DNA from: Streptomyces nigra
Lineage (GTDB): Bacteria > Actinomycetota > Actinomycetes > Streptomycetales > Streptomycetaceae
Assembly: GCF_003074055.1 (NCBI RefSeq)
Contig: NZ_CP029043.1
Span: 6,998,501 to 7,062,500 of the forward strand
DNA length: 64,000 nt
Direction of reading: 5' to 3'
Part shown: positions 1 through 22,558 of the stretch, in pieces
How positions within the stretch are numbered: position 1 is the stretch's first letter
Layout of the letters: every line of letters starts with the position of its first letter
The notes under the pieces: model-generated
Told to the model about the DNA's origin: nothing
The model's input: only the letters and a program-made list of their open reading frames with translations
Database searches by the model: none
Program-made: the position numbers and the translations under genes

Positions 1-686
1 CCGCGCCCACCCTGCTCCCGCCCGCCGACGGACGGCCCGACACCGACGCCGTCGGCTCCGGCCGCCCAGGACCCGGCCTCACCGTCGTCATCGCCGACCC
101 CGAGCGGCACGAGGAACTCCCCGACGGCGAGGTCGGCGAGATCTGGGTGTCCGGCGCGAGCGTCGCCAAGGGCTACTGGCGCAACGCCCTCGCCACCCGC
201 GAGACCTTCCGCGCCCGCCTGGCCGGACACGAGGGCCGCTTCCTGCGCACCGGCGACCTCGGATTCCTGCGCGACGGCGAACTCTTCGTCACCGGCCGGC
301 TCAAGGACCTCATCGTCGTCGACGGACGCAACCACTACCCGCAGGACCTCGAACTGACCGCGGAGACGGCCCACCCGGCCCTGCGCCCCGGCTGCACCGC
401 CGCCTTCGGCGTGGACCCCGCGCCCACCGACGACGGCACGGCCGGCACCGAACAGGCCGTCCTCGTCGCCGAGATCGCCCCCGACGCCGTGGGCGAGGCC
501 GAGAAGATCACCGACGTGGTGCGCAGCGCCATCGCCGAGGCCCACGGCCTCTCCGTGCGCGACGTCGTCCTCGTCCGGCCCGGCACCATCCCCAAGACCT
601 CCAGCGGCAAGATCCAGCGGCACGCGTCCCGGGCGGCCTACCTGGGCGGCACCCTCGCCCTGATCGAGGAACCCGCCCTCGGCTGA
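1..686 (+). CDS. Fatty acyl-AMP ligase, C-terminal part (cut by window edge)
   Basis: The reading frame is already open at the first bases, so the N-terminus lies outside the window; about 227 residues remain. They show the end of the adenylate-forming fold: VGEIWVSG followed by GYWRN, the hinge region with RTGDLGF, then GRLKDLIVVDGRNHYPQDLE, which is the characteristic FAAL form of the A8 region, and PKTSSGKIQRHA with the C-terminal catalytic lysine. FAALs activate a free fatty acid as acyl-AMP and pass it to a carrier protein rather than to CoA. The next gene starts 124 bp downstream on the same strand with an N-terminal ACP ahead of its first KS, the expected acceptor. Family is seen directly; the substrate chain length cannot be read. 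Confidence 0.9.
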   Translation, partial: APTLLPPADGRPDTDAVGSGRPGPGLTVVIADPERHEELPDGEVGEIWVSGASVAKGYWRNALATRETFRARLAGHEGRFLRTGDLGFLRDGELFVTGRLKDLIVVDGRNHYPQDLELTAETAHPALRPGCTAAFGVDPAPTDDGTAGTEQAVLVAEIAPDAVGEAEKITDVVRSAIAEAHGLSVRDVVLVRPGTIPKTSSGKIQRHASRAAYLGGTLALIEEPALG

Positions 687-698
687 CGCCGCCCCGTC

Positions 699-729
699 CG
701 CCGTACGCCGCCCCGCGTGCCGTACGGCG
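699..729. other. Inverted repeat between acyl ligase and PKS gene
   Basis: CGCCGTAC at 699-706 is repeated in inverted form as GTACGGCG at 722-729 with a 15-nt spacer, just after the ligase stop codon. It could be a weak attenuator or a binding site. It has no T-run, so it is not a convincing terminator, and ligase and PKS are probably co-transcribed. Confidence 0.3.
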
Positions 730-810
730 CACACCGCGCCGCCGGACCCGCGCGCCCACGCGCCCCGGCGACGCGGCCTCCTTCCGCGACCCACGAGGAC
801 ATGAGTCTCC

Positions 811-14289
<13,479 letters not shown>

Positions 14290-14352
14290 TGCGTGAATGC
14301 GCGGGCGCGAGTGCGATCGACATAGAGGTAAGACGACTTGTGAAGGGCTTCC

Positions 14353-16716
14353 ATGCGTGAGGTGAACGAGAACGGGCCGGCACCCGCCGACCAGCGGGCG
14401 ACCGCCGAGGCGATCGAGCGGGGCGGCATCGGTCTCTCGGTGACCGACCTGCTGGCCAGGGTCGCACCCGGGGCGGCACCGCAGCCGGACGTACCCGCCA
14501 TCCCGGAGCCCTCCGCCGCGCCCCGCGACGAGGTCGCCCTCGTCGCCGAGGTCGCCGCCCTGGCGGGCCGTTACGTCCCCGCCGGCCACCTGGCGCCCGA
14601 CGCCGACTTCTTCGACGCCGGCGGCACCTCCGTGCACGCGGTGGAGTTGGTCGCCGCACTGGAGACGGAACTCGGCCTGACGGTCGACCTGGACGAGGTG
14701 TTCGCGGACGCCCGCCCCGCAAGCCTGGTGCGCCGCGCGATACGCGCCAACGGCACGGTCGTACAGCGGGAAACGGCCGGACTGACCGTCGTACAGCGGC
14801 CCACGACCGGACTGGTGACCACCGAGCCGGCTTCCCACCCCGCACACCCCGCCCCGACCCTCACGTCCACCCCCACCGACTCCGCCGCCCGCCCCGAGGA
14901 CCTGGCGCAGATCCTCGCCGACCTCTCCCTGGCCGACCGGCTGCCGTTCGTCGCGTCCCCCGAACCCTCGCCGCCGCGCCGTGTGTTGCTGACCGGCGCC
15001 ACCGGCTTCCTCGGCAGCCACATGCTCCTCGACCTGCTACGGCACAGCGACGCCCATGTCTACTGCCTGGTCCGTGCCGCCGACGAGGAGGCGGCCGTGG
15101 CCCGGCTGGGCGCGGCGCTCAAGGGGTACGCGCTGCCCTGGTCGTCGGAGGTCCGCCGGCGTGTCACCGTTCTCCCCGGCGACATCCGCGAACCCCGCCT
15201 GGGCCTGTCCACCGACCTCTGGGACCGGCTCGCCGAGGAGCTGGACAGCGTCGTGTCGGTCGCCGCCGCCGTGGACTTCCTGCGCGGCTACCCGTCTCTG
15301 CGGGCGAGCAATGTGCTCGGTTCCCTCACGCTGGCCGAACTCGCCGCGACGGGCCGCCCCAAGCCGCTGCACCACATCTCCTCCGTCGCCGTCTTCAACG
15401 AGGTCGGCATCCCCTCGATGGGCGAGGACGACCCGTTCGCCCACGTCGACCGGCTCGTCGCCGGATACGACCAGTCCAAGTGGGCCGCCGAGGTCGCCCT
15501 GCGCCGGGCCCGCGATCACGGCCTGGTCGTCACGGCCCTGCGCCCCGGCGGCATCGGCGGGCACACCAGGACCGGCGCCTACAACCCCCAGGACCTCAGC
15601 AGCGGCCTCCTGTCGGCGTTCGCCCGCTTCCGCTCCGTCCCCGCCTTCCGGTATCTGAACGCCGCCCCGGTCGACTGGGTGAGCCGGACCGCCGTCGCCG
15701 TGATCTGCGAACCGGACGCATGGGGCTTCGACTACAACCTCACCGGCGTGCCCAACACCCTCGACGACGTCGTCCGGGACATGGCCTTCGGCGGGATGCA
15801 CGTGCGCGTGCGGGACTGGGAGGAGTGGCGGGCGGACACCCTCGCCCGTCTGGAGGCCGAGCCCGTCCCCGAACTCGCTTTCCTCACCCGGGTGCTGCGC
15901 AGCCCCACCGCGCTGAAACTGTGCGAGGCGACCCTGACGGGACCGGCGGCCACCGCCGAGCGGACGGACGCGCTCGTGGACGCGCTCGGTCTGCCGCCCG
16001 CCGCCCGGTACGACGCCCGGGCGCAGCTGAAGACGTTCGAACGCCTCGCCGGTGACGGTCTGGCCAGGCTGCCGCACAAGGACGATCAGCCCTACCTGTG
16101 GTTCTCCGAGACCACCGAGGGCGGGGTCGGCCCGGTCGGCGGCGCCCCCGACTCGCCCTGCTCGATGGCCCTCACCCTGTCCGTCGCCAGCATGCACCAG
16201 CTGGTGACGGAGCGGCGCGTCGACGTCCGCGGCGAGGTCGACTGCCCCGCCGCGCACCACGCAGCGCTGACCGTGGCCCGCGGCGACCTCTGGGTCCGCC
16301 CCGAGGAGGGCATCCCGCAGCAGCACGGCCTGCGGCACCCGCTGCTGCGCTACCGCCTGGAACTGACCGACGCCGACGGGGGCCGCTGGTGGCTGGAGGG
16401 CCACAAGTACGCCCGCGCGCGCCGCGATCTGTGGCGCCAGACCCGGACCCTGACCGTGGAGCTCGGCCGCGAGGGCGACCCGGCGAGCCTGGCGGGCGAG
16501 GTCGTCGTCCCCGCCGACACCTACGTCCGCGACCAGATCGACGGCATCCGCGTGGACCCGCGCCTGACCGGGCGGGAAAAACGTGCCGCCAAGCTGACCT
16601 GGCTGGCCTGGTTCGGGCTGGAGATGGGCCGTGGCCTGGCCGGGCCCTTCGCCCGGGCCGCCGCGGACCTGCTCGACCTGCGCCGCACCCCGAACCCGAC
16701 GGAGAACCACCGATGA
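14353..16716 (+). CDS. Carrier protein - thioester reductase with extra C-terminal domain
   Basis: 787 residues, starting 63 bp after the PKS with GAAGGG as ribosome site. Residues about 50-135 form a carrier domain with FDAGGTS (Ser93), more PCP-like than PKS-ACP-like. From about residue 208 there is a thioester-reductase SDR domain: TGATGFLG (214-221) for NADPH, Ser343/344, and Tyr372-x3-Lys376. Such domains release a carrier-bound acyl chain as aldehyde or alcohol. After about residue 550 comes a further domain of some 230 residues that ordinary terminal reductases lack. From memory it resembles the linker domain of actinobacterial cholesterol-oxidase-like GMC proteins fused to a hydrolase. 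The stop overlaps the next start as ATGA. I infer that the carrier receives the unit loaded by FkbH and that the reductase ends the pathway. Confidence 0.88.
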   Translation: MREVNENGPAPADQRATAEAIERGGIGLSVTDLLARVAPGAAPQPDVPAIPEPSAAPRDEVALVAEVAALAGRYVPAGHLAPDADFFDAGGTSVHAVELVAALETELGLTVDLDEVFADARPASLVRRAIRANGTVVQRETAGLTVVQRPTTGLVTTEPASHPAHPAPTLTSTPTDSAARPEDLAQILADLSLADRLPFVASPEPSPPRRVLLTGATGFLGSHMLLDLLRHSDAHVYCLVRAADEEAAVARLGAALKGYALPWSSEVRRRVTVLPGDIREPRLGLSTDLWDRLAEELDSVVSVAAAVDFLRGYPSLRASNVLGSLTLAELAATGRPKPLHHISSVAVFNEVGIPSMGEDDPFAHVDRLVAGYDQSKWAAEVALRRARDHGLVVTALRPGGIGGHTRTGAYNPQDLSSGLLSAFARFRSVPAFRYLNAAPVDWVSRTAVAVICEPDAWGFDYNLTGVPNTLDDVVRDMAFGGMHVRVRDWEEWRADTLARLEAEPVPELAFLTRVLRSPTALKLCEATLTGPAATAERTDALVDALGLPPAARYDARAQLKTFERLAGDGLARLPHKDDQPYLWFSETTEGGVGPVGGAPDSPCSMALTLSVASMHQLVTERRVDVRGEVDCPAAHHAALTVARGDLWVRPEEGIPQQHGLRHPLLRYRLELTDADGGRWWLEGHKYARARRDLWRQTRTLTVELGREGDPASLAGEVVVPADTYVRDQIDGIRVDPRLTGREKRAAKLTWLAWFGLEMGRGLAGPFARAAADLLDLRRTPNPTENHR

Positions 16717-17852
16717 TCTTCCGTACGCCCGCCCCCCGGACGACCCGGCCGGCCCTGCGCAGGGTCCGGAGCACCGTGACGCCCCGGCCGCTGCGGCACC
16801 GCCTCGACCCGGCGGCCGTCGAGGAGATCCCGCTGCGGGCGGGCGACGGAGTGCGCCTGGGCCTGACCCGGGTGGACCCCGGCGAGAGCGGCCGGCCCGC
16901 CGTGCTGCTCCTGCACGGGCACACCGCCTCCGCCGACATGTTCCTGCTGCCGGAGACCCGCAACCTGGTCGACGTCCTCCTCGACGACGGCTACGAGCCC
17001 TGGCTGCTGGACTGGCGGGGCAGCTGCCGGCTGCCGTACAACGAGACCGGCGGCCGGTACACGTACGACGACGTGGCGCTGCACGACATCCCGGCGGCCG
17101 TCTCCCACATCCGGGCCCGGATCGGCGACCGGCCGCTCTTCGTGGTCGCCCACTGCATCGGCTCCCTCACGCTGTCGCTGAGCATGACGGCGGGCCTGGT
17201 CCCGGGGCTGGCCGGAGTGGTGTCCCAGGGCGTCTTCCTCACCCCGAAGCTCGCGGGCCGCACCTCCCTGCGCATGACCCTGGCGGGCGAGCTGCTGCGC
17301 TCCCGGATCGACCACATCCCCGTCGACTTCCGCAAGGTCGGCCTCTGGTCGAAGTACACCCCGCTGTTCGCGCTGGCCTCACGCGGCGCGGCCTGCCCGG
17401 ACCCCACCTGCCAGATCCTGCACCACTCGGCGTGGGGGACCGGCGCCTCCCTGTTCGTCCACGAGCACCTGTCCGCCGCCACGCACGACCGGCTGGCCGA
17501 GCTGCTCGGCCCCGCCCCGCTGTGGATCCTGCCGCATCTGCGCCGGATCGAACTGGCCCGTACGGTCGTCCGCTGGAACGACACCGACCACCGCTACCGG
17601 GCCCTGCCGGAGAACGCCCTGGACGCCGCCGCCCGCATCGACACCCCGGTGCTGCTGCTGTCCGGCAGCGAGAACGGCCTGTGGCTCGACTCGCAGAAGC
17701 TGTGCCACGACGTCCTGGCCCGACGGCAGCCCCAACTCGACGTCCGCTACACGGAGATACCGGGCTACGGGCACCTGGACACGTTCCTCGGCCGGGGCGC
17801 GGCCCTGGACGTGTTCGGTCACATCCTGGACTTCCTCGGCGAACGCCGGTGA
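16713..17852 (+). CDS. Alpha/beta hydrolase with cysteine nucleophile
   Basis: 379 residues, starting at an ATG that overlaps the reductase stop by 4 bp, so the two are probably translated together. The core has LLLHGHTAS (oxyanion loop), VAHCIGS with Cys148 where Ser is usual, and a late GYGHLDTF carrying the catalytic His. The same Cys-type elbow is what I recall in the hydrolase part of GMC-oxidoreductase/hydrolase fusions of actinobacteria, and the preceding protein ends with the matching middle domain. The enzyme may trim, transfer or cyclise the polyketide product, but reaction and substrate cannot be read from sequence. No signal peptide is evident, so it is probably cytoplasmic. Confidence 0.85.
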   Translation: MIFRTPAPRTTRPALRRVRSTVTPRPLRHRLDPAAVEEIPLRAGDGVRLGLTRVDPGESGRPAVLLLHGHTASADMFLLPETRNLVDVLLDDGYEPWLLDWRGSCRLPYNETGGRYTYDDVALHDIPAAVSHIRARIGDRPLFVVAHCIGSLTLSLSMTAGLVPGLAGVVSQGVFLTPKLAGRTSLRMTLAGELLRSRIDHIPVDFRKVGLWSKYTPLFALASRGAACPDPTCQILHHSAWGTGASLFVHEHLSAATHDRLAELLGPAPLWILPHLRRIELARTVVRWNDTDHRYRALPENALDAAARIDTPVLLLSGSENGLWLDSQKLCHDVLARRQPQLDVRYTEIPGYGHLDTFLGRGAALDVFGHILDFLGERR

Positions 17853-17916
17853 CGGCGGACCGCAGGTCCGGATACCGTACCGGTCAGTAACCCGCTCGCT
17901 CCCCAGGAGGCCCTCC

Positions 17917-18696
17917 ATGCCGCAGCTCGAAGTCGACGGCGCCACGCTGACGTACGACGACGAGGGCCCCCGCGACGGCGACGGTGTGCCCCTGGTGTTC
18001 GTGCACGGCTGGACGGCGAACCGGCACCGCTGGGACCACCAGACGGCCCACTTCTCCGAGCGGCGCCGGGTCGTGCGGCTCGATCTGCGCGGGCACGGCG
18101 AGAGCACCGGGGCGGGCGTGCGCCGTATCGACGACCTCGCCGCCGACGTCCTCGCCCTTCTGGACCATCTGAAGATCGAGCGGTTCGTGATCGTCGGGCA
18201 CTCGATGGGCGGCATGATCGCCCAGACCGTCGCGCTGTCGCACCCGGAGCGGGTGGAGCGCATGGTGCTGGTCAACTCCATCGGCAAGATGGCCTACAGC
18301 CGGGGCCGCGCCCTGCTGATGGCCGCCTCGACGCTCGTGCCGTTCAAGCTGTTCGTCGCCGCCAACATCCAGCGCGCCTTCGCCCCCGGCTACCCGCGCG
18401 AGGAGGTCCGTGAGTACATCCGCGCCTCCGCCGGCACCCCGCGCGAGGTCGTCATGACGCTGTACGGCGCCATGCGCTCCTTCGACGTCTCGGACCGGAT
18501 CGGGGCGATCCAGGCGCCGACCCTGCTGGTGCACGGCTACCACGACGTCCAGTTGCCGATCGCGCCGATGCTCCGGCTGGCCACGGCGTACCCGGACGCC
18601 GAGGTCCGGGTGCTGGACGCCGGCCATGAGCTGCCCGTGGAGAAGCCGGCCGAACTGACCGCCGTCCTCGACCGCTTCCTCACCCGAGGCGACTGA
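17917..18696 (+). CDS. Alpha/beta fold hydrolase
   Basis: 259 residues with a strong AGGAGG about 8 nt before the ATG. It has the canonical fold: VFVHGWTAN oxyanion loop, DLRGHGES, nucleophile elbow GHSMGG with Ser96, acid in HGYHDVQ, and His in DAGHELPVEKP. The cap is short, as in epoxide-hydrolase, haloperoxidase or lactonase-like members. It follows the Cys-hydrolase after 64 bp in the same direction, so it may be the last gene of the biosynthetic cluster or an independent housekeeping gene. Substrate unknown. Confidence 0.9.
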   Translation: MPQLEVDGATLTYDDEGPRDGDGVPLVFVHGWTANRHRWDHQTAHFSERRRVVRLDLRGHGESTGAGVRRIDDLAADVLALLDHLKIERFVIVGHSMGGMIAQTVALSHPERVERMVLVNSIGKMAYSRGRALLMAASTLVPFKLFVAANIQRAFAPGYPREEVREYIRASAGTPREVVMTLYGAMRSFDVSDRIGAIQAPTLLVHGYHDVQLPIAPMLRLATAYPDAEVRVLDAGHELPVEKPAELTAVLDRFLTRGD

Positions 18697-18716
18697 ACGG
18701 ACGGCGGCGCCCGGCG

Positions 18717-19394
18717 TCAGCCGACGCGCAGGGTCCGCCGGGCCAGCTCGTAGGCCGGCAGCATCGCCCGGTGCTCGTCGGTGTCGAGTCCGCCGAGGTG
18801 GAGGACGACCGGGCCGCGCTTCGTGGCGACGGCCAGCGCGCGCTCCTCCTTCGTCTCGTCCAGGGCCTCACTGGTGTACGTGTACGTCACCTCGGCGCCG
18901 GTGACCCCGTCAGCCGTCTCGAAGGTGCGGTACTTCGCCTGCTCGGCGCCCTTCTCGGCGGCGACGAACTCCTTCAGGACGGTGCGCGCGTCGGCAGCGC
19001 CCGGCTCGCCCGTCCACACCCGCAGGAAACCGATGTTCCCTGCCGGCTTGGCGTCGATCTCACAGGCCGCGGTGACCGGCCCCTGGTGCAGCAGGGCCGC
19101 GGCCAGCTCCTCGACCAGCTCGTCCTCACCCTCGGCGGACCTCGCCTCGACGGCCTTCGGCTTCCAGGACTCGGCGACGTCGAAGGTCACCGGAAGCGCG
19201 CAGGCCGACCCGGCGGCGCCCACGCTGCCACCGCTCTTGACCGCGCTGGACCCGCCCCCGCCGGACGCCTCGGCCGACGCGCTCGCCCGGCTCTCCGGCT
19301 CCTCGTCGGAGCCGCCCGAACACCCCGTCAGCACCCCGGCCAGCAAGGCCACCTGGACCACCCCGCGCCGCATCCGTACCGTCCCCACCCGCAT
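18717..19394 (-). CDS. Secreted lipoprotein of unknown function
   Basis: 225 residues from an ATG preceded by GGGGAG; an in-frame extension upstream has no signal peptide and was not used. The N-terminus is Arg-rich, then hydrophobic, with lipobox LTGC, so the mature protein is a lipid-anchored extracytoplasmic protein. A Ser/Ala/Gly-rich linker follows, then a globular domain of about 170 residues with ACALP, TAACEIDA and a C-terminal region beginning AYELARRTL. I do not recognise the family; it resembles the DUF3558-like small lipoproteins of Streptomyces. It converges on the hydrolase gene and diverges from the methyltransferase. Confidence 0.75.
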   Translation of the reverse strand: MRVGTVRMRRGVVQVALLAGVLTGCSGGSDEEPESRASASAEASGGGGSSAVKSGGSVGAAGSACALPVTFDVAESWKPKAVEARSAEGEDELVEELAAALLHQGPVTAACEIDAKPAGNIGFLRVWTGEPGAADARTVLKEFVAAEKGAEQAKYRTFETADGVTGAEVTYTYTSEALDETKEERALAVATKRGPVVLHLGGLDTDEHRAMLPAYELARRTLRVG

Positions 19395-19668
19395 CGACTC
19401 TCCCCAGCCGTCCTGATCAGCCGGCCCACAGTAGCCGAGCCGCAGGCCATGCACCTTGGCGGGCCCGCGGCACGATGAGCTCTGCACCGGCGGCCCGCAC
19501 CGGCCGCTGAAATCCGTGTGCCACGGGTGGGCGGACCCGCGCCGGCTTCTGGCTGGAGGCCCCGGACGACTGACCGGGCGCGCGATTTGCCGGAACGGCA
19601 ACGGTGTTTGTCGGGTCGGTCGCCGCCCCCGCAGGCTGGCCGTACGCACCTATGCACCGGGAGGCACC

Positions 19669-20301
19669 GTGACCGAGACCCATGCCCTGGAGGCCGCCGA
19701 GTTCTGGGAGGCCCGCTACCGCGACGGCGGCCCCGTGTGGAGCGGCCGGCCCAACGCGCTCCTCGTCCGGGAGACCGAGGAGCTGCCCCCGGGCACCGCG
19801 CTCGACCTCGGCTGCGGGGAGGGCGGCGACGCGGTGTGGCTCGCCTCGCGCGGCTGGCGGGTGACCGGCGTCGACATCTCCCGGACCGCTCTGGAGCGGG
19901 CCGCCGGGCACGCCGCCGAGGCCGGGGTGGCCGACCGCACGTCCTGGGAGCGGCACGTCCTCGGGGAGACGTTCCCGAGTGGCACGTACGACCTGGTCAA
20001 CGCGCAGTTCCTGCAGTCGCCGGTGCCGCTCGACCAGCAGACGGTCCTGCGGCGGGCCGCCGACGCCGTCGCGCCCGGCGGCACCCTGCTGATCGTCCTG
20101 CACGCGGGCTGGCCGTCCTGGCAGACCGAGCCGCCCTTCCCGGCGGAGTTCCCGACCCTGGCGGAGGTCCCGGAGCAACTGGCCCTGCCCGAGGCGGAGT
20201 GGACCGTGGTCGTCCAGGAGACCGTGCGCAGCCCGCACACGTCCCCCGACGGCGTCCAGGGCCACCGGGACAACCACGTGTGGCACTTCCGCCGCCGCTG
20301 A
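19669..20301 (+). CDS. Class I SAM-dependent methyltransferase
   Basis: 210 residues from a GTG with CCGGGAGG just upstream. Motif I is LDLGCGEGGDAVWLA, followed by the acidic ribose-binding VTGVDIS and a motif-IV-like DLVNAQFLQSP. The short N-terminus (FWEARYRDGGPVWSGRPN) and size fit thiopurine-methyltransferase/TehB-like small-molecule methyltransferases. Substrate unknown. It ends 6 bp from the convergent glpD stop, with no space for a separate terminator. Confidence 0.88.
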   Translation: MTETHALEAAEFWEARYRDGGPVWSGRPNALLVRETEELPPGTALDLGCGEGGDAVWLASRGWRVTGVDISRTALERAAGHAAEAGVADRTSWERHVLGETFPSGTYDLVNAQFLQSPVPLDQQTVLRRAADAVAPGGTLLIVLHAGWPSWQTEPPFPAEFPTLAEVPEQLALPEAEWTVVVQETVRSPHTSPDGVQGHRDNHVWHFRRR

Positions 20302-20307
20302 ACCCGC

Positions 20308-21888
20308 CTATGCGCCCGTCGGCGTCTCCTCTCCCAGCGCCTCGCGCACCGCCTCCATCGCGGCCGTGCGGTCCGCCGGGATCAGGCCGATGCGGGTGCG
20401 GCGGTCGAGGAGGTCGGACGCGTCGAGGGCGCCCTCGTGGCGGACCGCCCACAGGAGTTCGGCGGCGGTGACGGGGTGCCCGGTGAGTACCGGCTCGTTG
20501 AGACGGGGGTCGGTGGCGCCGAGCGCGTGGACGGCCGCCGCCTCGGTGCCGTAGCGCTGGACGAGGCGGTGCGGGGCCTGGACGGTCGCGAGGGCGGTGG
20601 GCGACGCGGCGCCGACCAGGGGGAGCGAGGCCGTGGGGGAGGGGCCGGCGCTCACCCGGCCGGTGGCCACGGCGGCGTCGACGGCGTCCTCGGCCATCCG
20701 GCGGTAGGTGGTGAGCTTGCCGCCGACGATGGTGATCACGCCCTCGGACGACGTGAGGACCGCGTGCCTGCGGGAGACGTCGGCGGTGCGGCCGGCCGCC
20801 GAGCCGACCTCGGCGGTGGTGTCCAGCAGGGGCCGCAGCCCGGCGAACGCGCCGACGACGTCCTCCCGTCCGACCGGGACGTCCAGGACGGAGCCGAGCA
20901 CGTCGAGCAGGAAGCCGATGTCGGTCTCCGGGACGTCGGGGACGTCGGGCACGGGGCCCTCCACGGGCTCGTCGGTGAGGCCGACGTACACCCGGCCGTC
21001 ACCCTGCGGCAGCACCAGCACGAAGCGGTTGGTCTCGCCGGGCACGGGCACGTGCAGCCCCGCGGGCAGCGGGCCGAGCCGGTCGGAGCGCAGCACGAGA
21101 TGCGTGCCGCGTGACGGGCGGATGCGGATGCCCTCGACGAGGCCGTCCGCCCAGACGCCGGTGGCGTTGACGACGACACGGGCCCTGATCTCGCCCTCCT
21201 CGCCGGTCAGTTCGTCGCGGACGCGGGCGCCGGACGCGCCGAGCTCCAGGGCCCGTACGCGGGTCAGCACACGGGCGCCGTGCGCGGCGGCGGTCCGGGC
21301 CACGGCGGTGACCAGCCGGGCGTCGTCGGTGAGGCGGCCGTCCCAGGACAGCAGTCCGCCGCGCAGGCCCTGGGTGCGCAGGGCGGGCGCGAGGTGCCGG
21401 GTCTCCACTGCGGACAGGCGGCGCGGCGCGGGCAGCGTGGCGCGGGCGGTGCGCGCCGCGAGGCGCAGGGTGTCGCCGGCCCGGAAGCCGGCCCAGGCCA
21501 GCGCGGACTGGGCGCGGGAGACCAGCGGGGTCAGGGGGAGGACGAAGGGCTGGGCCCGCACCAGGTGCGGTGCCGTGCGCTCCATCAGCACACCGCGCTC
21601 GACGGCGCTCTCGTGGGCCACGTCGAACTGCGCGGAGGCGAGGTAGCGGAGCCCGCCGTGGATGAGCTTGCTGCTGAAGCGCGAGGTGCCGAAGGCCAGG
21701 TCGTGCGCGTCGATCGCGGCGACCGTCAGACCGCGGGACGCGGCGTCCAGGGCGGCGCCCGCGCCGGTCGCGCCGAGCCCGACGACCAGGACGTCGACGG
21801 CCGGACCGCCGACGGTCGCGGTGAGTTCGCGTGCGCGCCGGGCGGCGGACAGCGACGCCCCGCCGGGCGGGGGAGTGGCGGTGCTCAT
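20308..21888 (-). CDS. glpD: Glycerol-3-phosphate dehydrogenase (FAD)
   Basis: 526 residues from an ATG overlapping the stop of the upstream TetR gene (ATGA on the minus strand). The N-terminal FAD dinucleotide motif is VVGLGATGAGAALDAASRG. GTSRFSSKLIHGGLRYL is the GlpD signature, and the C-terminal GlpD domain contains HEGALDASDLLDRRTRIGL. The enzyme oxidises sn-glycerol-3-phosphate to dihydroxyacetone phosphate and feeds electrons to the quinone pool. Here it is not beside glpF/glpK but divergent from an alkylglycerone-phosphate-synthase-like gene, which suggests that DHAP supply for lipid synthesis may be its role. Confidence 0.93.
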   Translation of the reverse strand: MSTATPPPGGASLSAARRARELTATVGGPAVDVLVVGLGATGAGAALDAASRGLTVAAIDAHDLAFGTSRFSSKLIHGGLRYLASAQFDVAHESAVERGVLMERTAPHLVRAQPFVLPLTPLVSRAQSALAWAGFRAGDTLRLAARTARATLPAPRRLSAVETRHLAPALRTQGLRGGLLSWDGRLTDDARLVTAVARTAAAHGARVLTRVRALELGASGARVRDELTGEEGEIRARVVVNATGVWADGLVEGIRIRPSRGTHLVLRSDRLGPLPAGLHVPVPGETNRFVLVLPQGDGRVYVGLTDEPVEGPVPDVPDVPETDIGFLLDVLGSVLDVPVGREDVVGAFAGLRPLLDTTAEVGSAAGRTADVSRRHAVLTSSEGVITIVGGKLTTYRRMAEDAVDAAVATGRVSAGPSPTASLPLVGAASPTALATVQAPHRLVQRYGTEAAAVHALGATDPRLNEPVLTGHPVTAAELLWAVRHEGALDASDLLDRRTRIGLIPADRTAAMEAVREALGEETPTGA

Positions 21889-22484
21889 GGCGTCAGGGTC
21901 CTCTCGAGGATGCCGCGCAGCTCCGCGAGGAAGGCGTCGCCGTTCAGCTCGGTGTCGTCCGCGTCGGTCATGGTCCGCAGGGACAGGGCGAAGGACTGCA
22001 CGATCAGCAGCAGGGCCCGCGCCTGCCGTTCGACGTGCCCCTGGCGCACCGACCCGTCGGCGTGGCCCTCGCGCAGCACGTCCGCGAGCAGGGCGAGCAG
22101 CGCCTCCTGGCTCGCGCCGCGCCGGTCGAGGACGTACGGCAGGAGCAGTTCCGGATCGACGTCGACGATCTTGTGGAAGAGCGGGTGCGCGCGGAAGGCG
22201 GCCACCCCGGCGACCAGTCCGTCGGCGATCAGGTCGCGGGTGAGCGTCCCGGGCCGCCGCTCGGGCATGGCGCCGGTGGCGGCCGCGACCCACTCGCGGG
22301 TCATCAGGTCCCCGACCAGGGAGCGCACATCGGGCCACCGCCGGTACAGCGTCATCCGGGAGACCCCGGCGCGGCGGGCCACGTCGGTCATCGTCGTACG
22401 GCGGACTCCGACGGCGAGGACGCAGTCGCGTACCGCGTCGAGCACCGCGCCGCCGTCCGAGTGGTTGTGACGAATAGGCGTCAT
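21885..22484 (-). CDS. TetR-family regulator, cotranscribed with glpD
   Basis: 199 residues. The N-terminal HTH reads TTMTDVARRAGVSRMTLYRRWPDVRSLVGDLM, the usual TetR helix pair; the C-terminal part is a ligand/dimerisation domain. It overlaps glpD by 4 bp and is transcribed away from the FAD-linked oxidase, so it sits where it could control both divergent transcripts. An imperfect palindrome directly upstream of its start is the likely operator. Ligand unknown; a glycerolipid or acyl effector is a guess from context. Confidence 0.9.
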   Translation of the reverse strand: MTPIRHNHSDGGAVLDAVRDCVLAVGVRRTTMTDVARRAGVSRMTLYRRWPDVRSLVGDLMTREWVAAATGAMPERRPGTLTRDLIADGLVAGVAAFRAHPLFHKIVDVDPELLLPYVLDRRGASQEALLALLADVLREGHADGSVRQGHVERQARALLLIVQSFALSLRTMTDADDTELNGDAFLAELRGILERTLTP

Positions 22485-22499
22485 GTGTCACAGTGTAAC
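22485..22499. promoter_or_regulatory. Candidate TetR operator
   Basis: GTGTCACAGTGTAAC immediately precedes the TetR start codon. It is palindromic in the pattern GTnnCAC-A-GTGnnAC. It lies in the 74-bp divergent interval between TetR/glpD and the oxidase gene, a typical place for an autoregulatory operator. Inferred from symmetry and position only. Confidence 0.45.
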
Positions 22500-22558
22500 G
22501 CCTGCGAGGCCGTCCGGGACACGGCATCGCCCGACCCGACCCGTGAGGACGACAGCCG

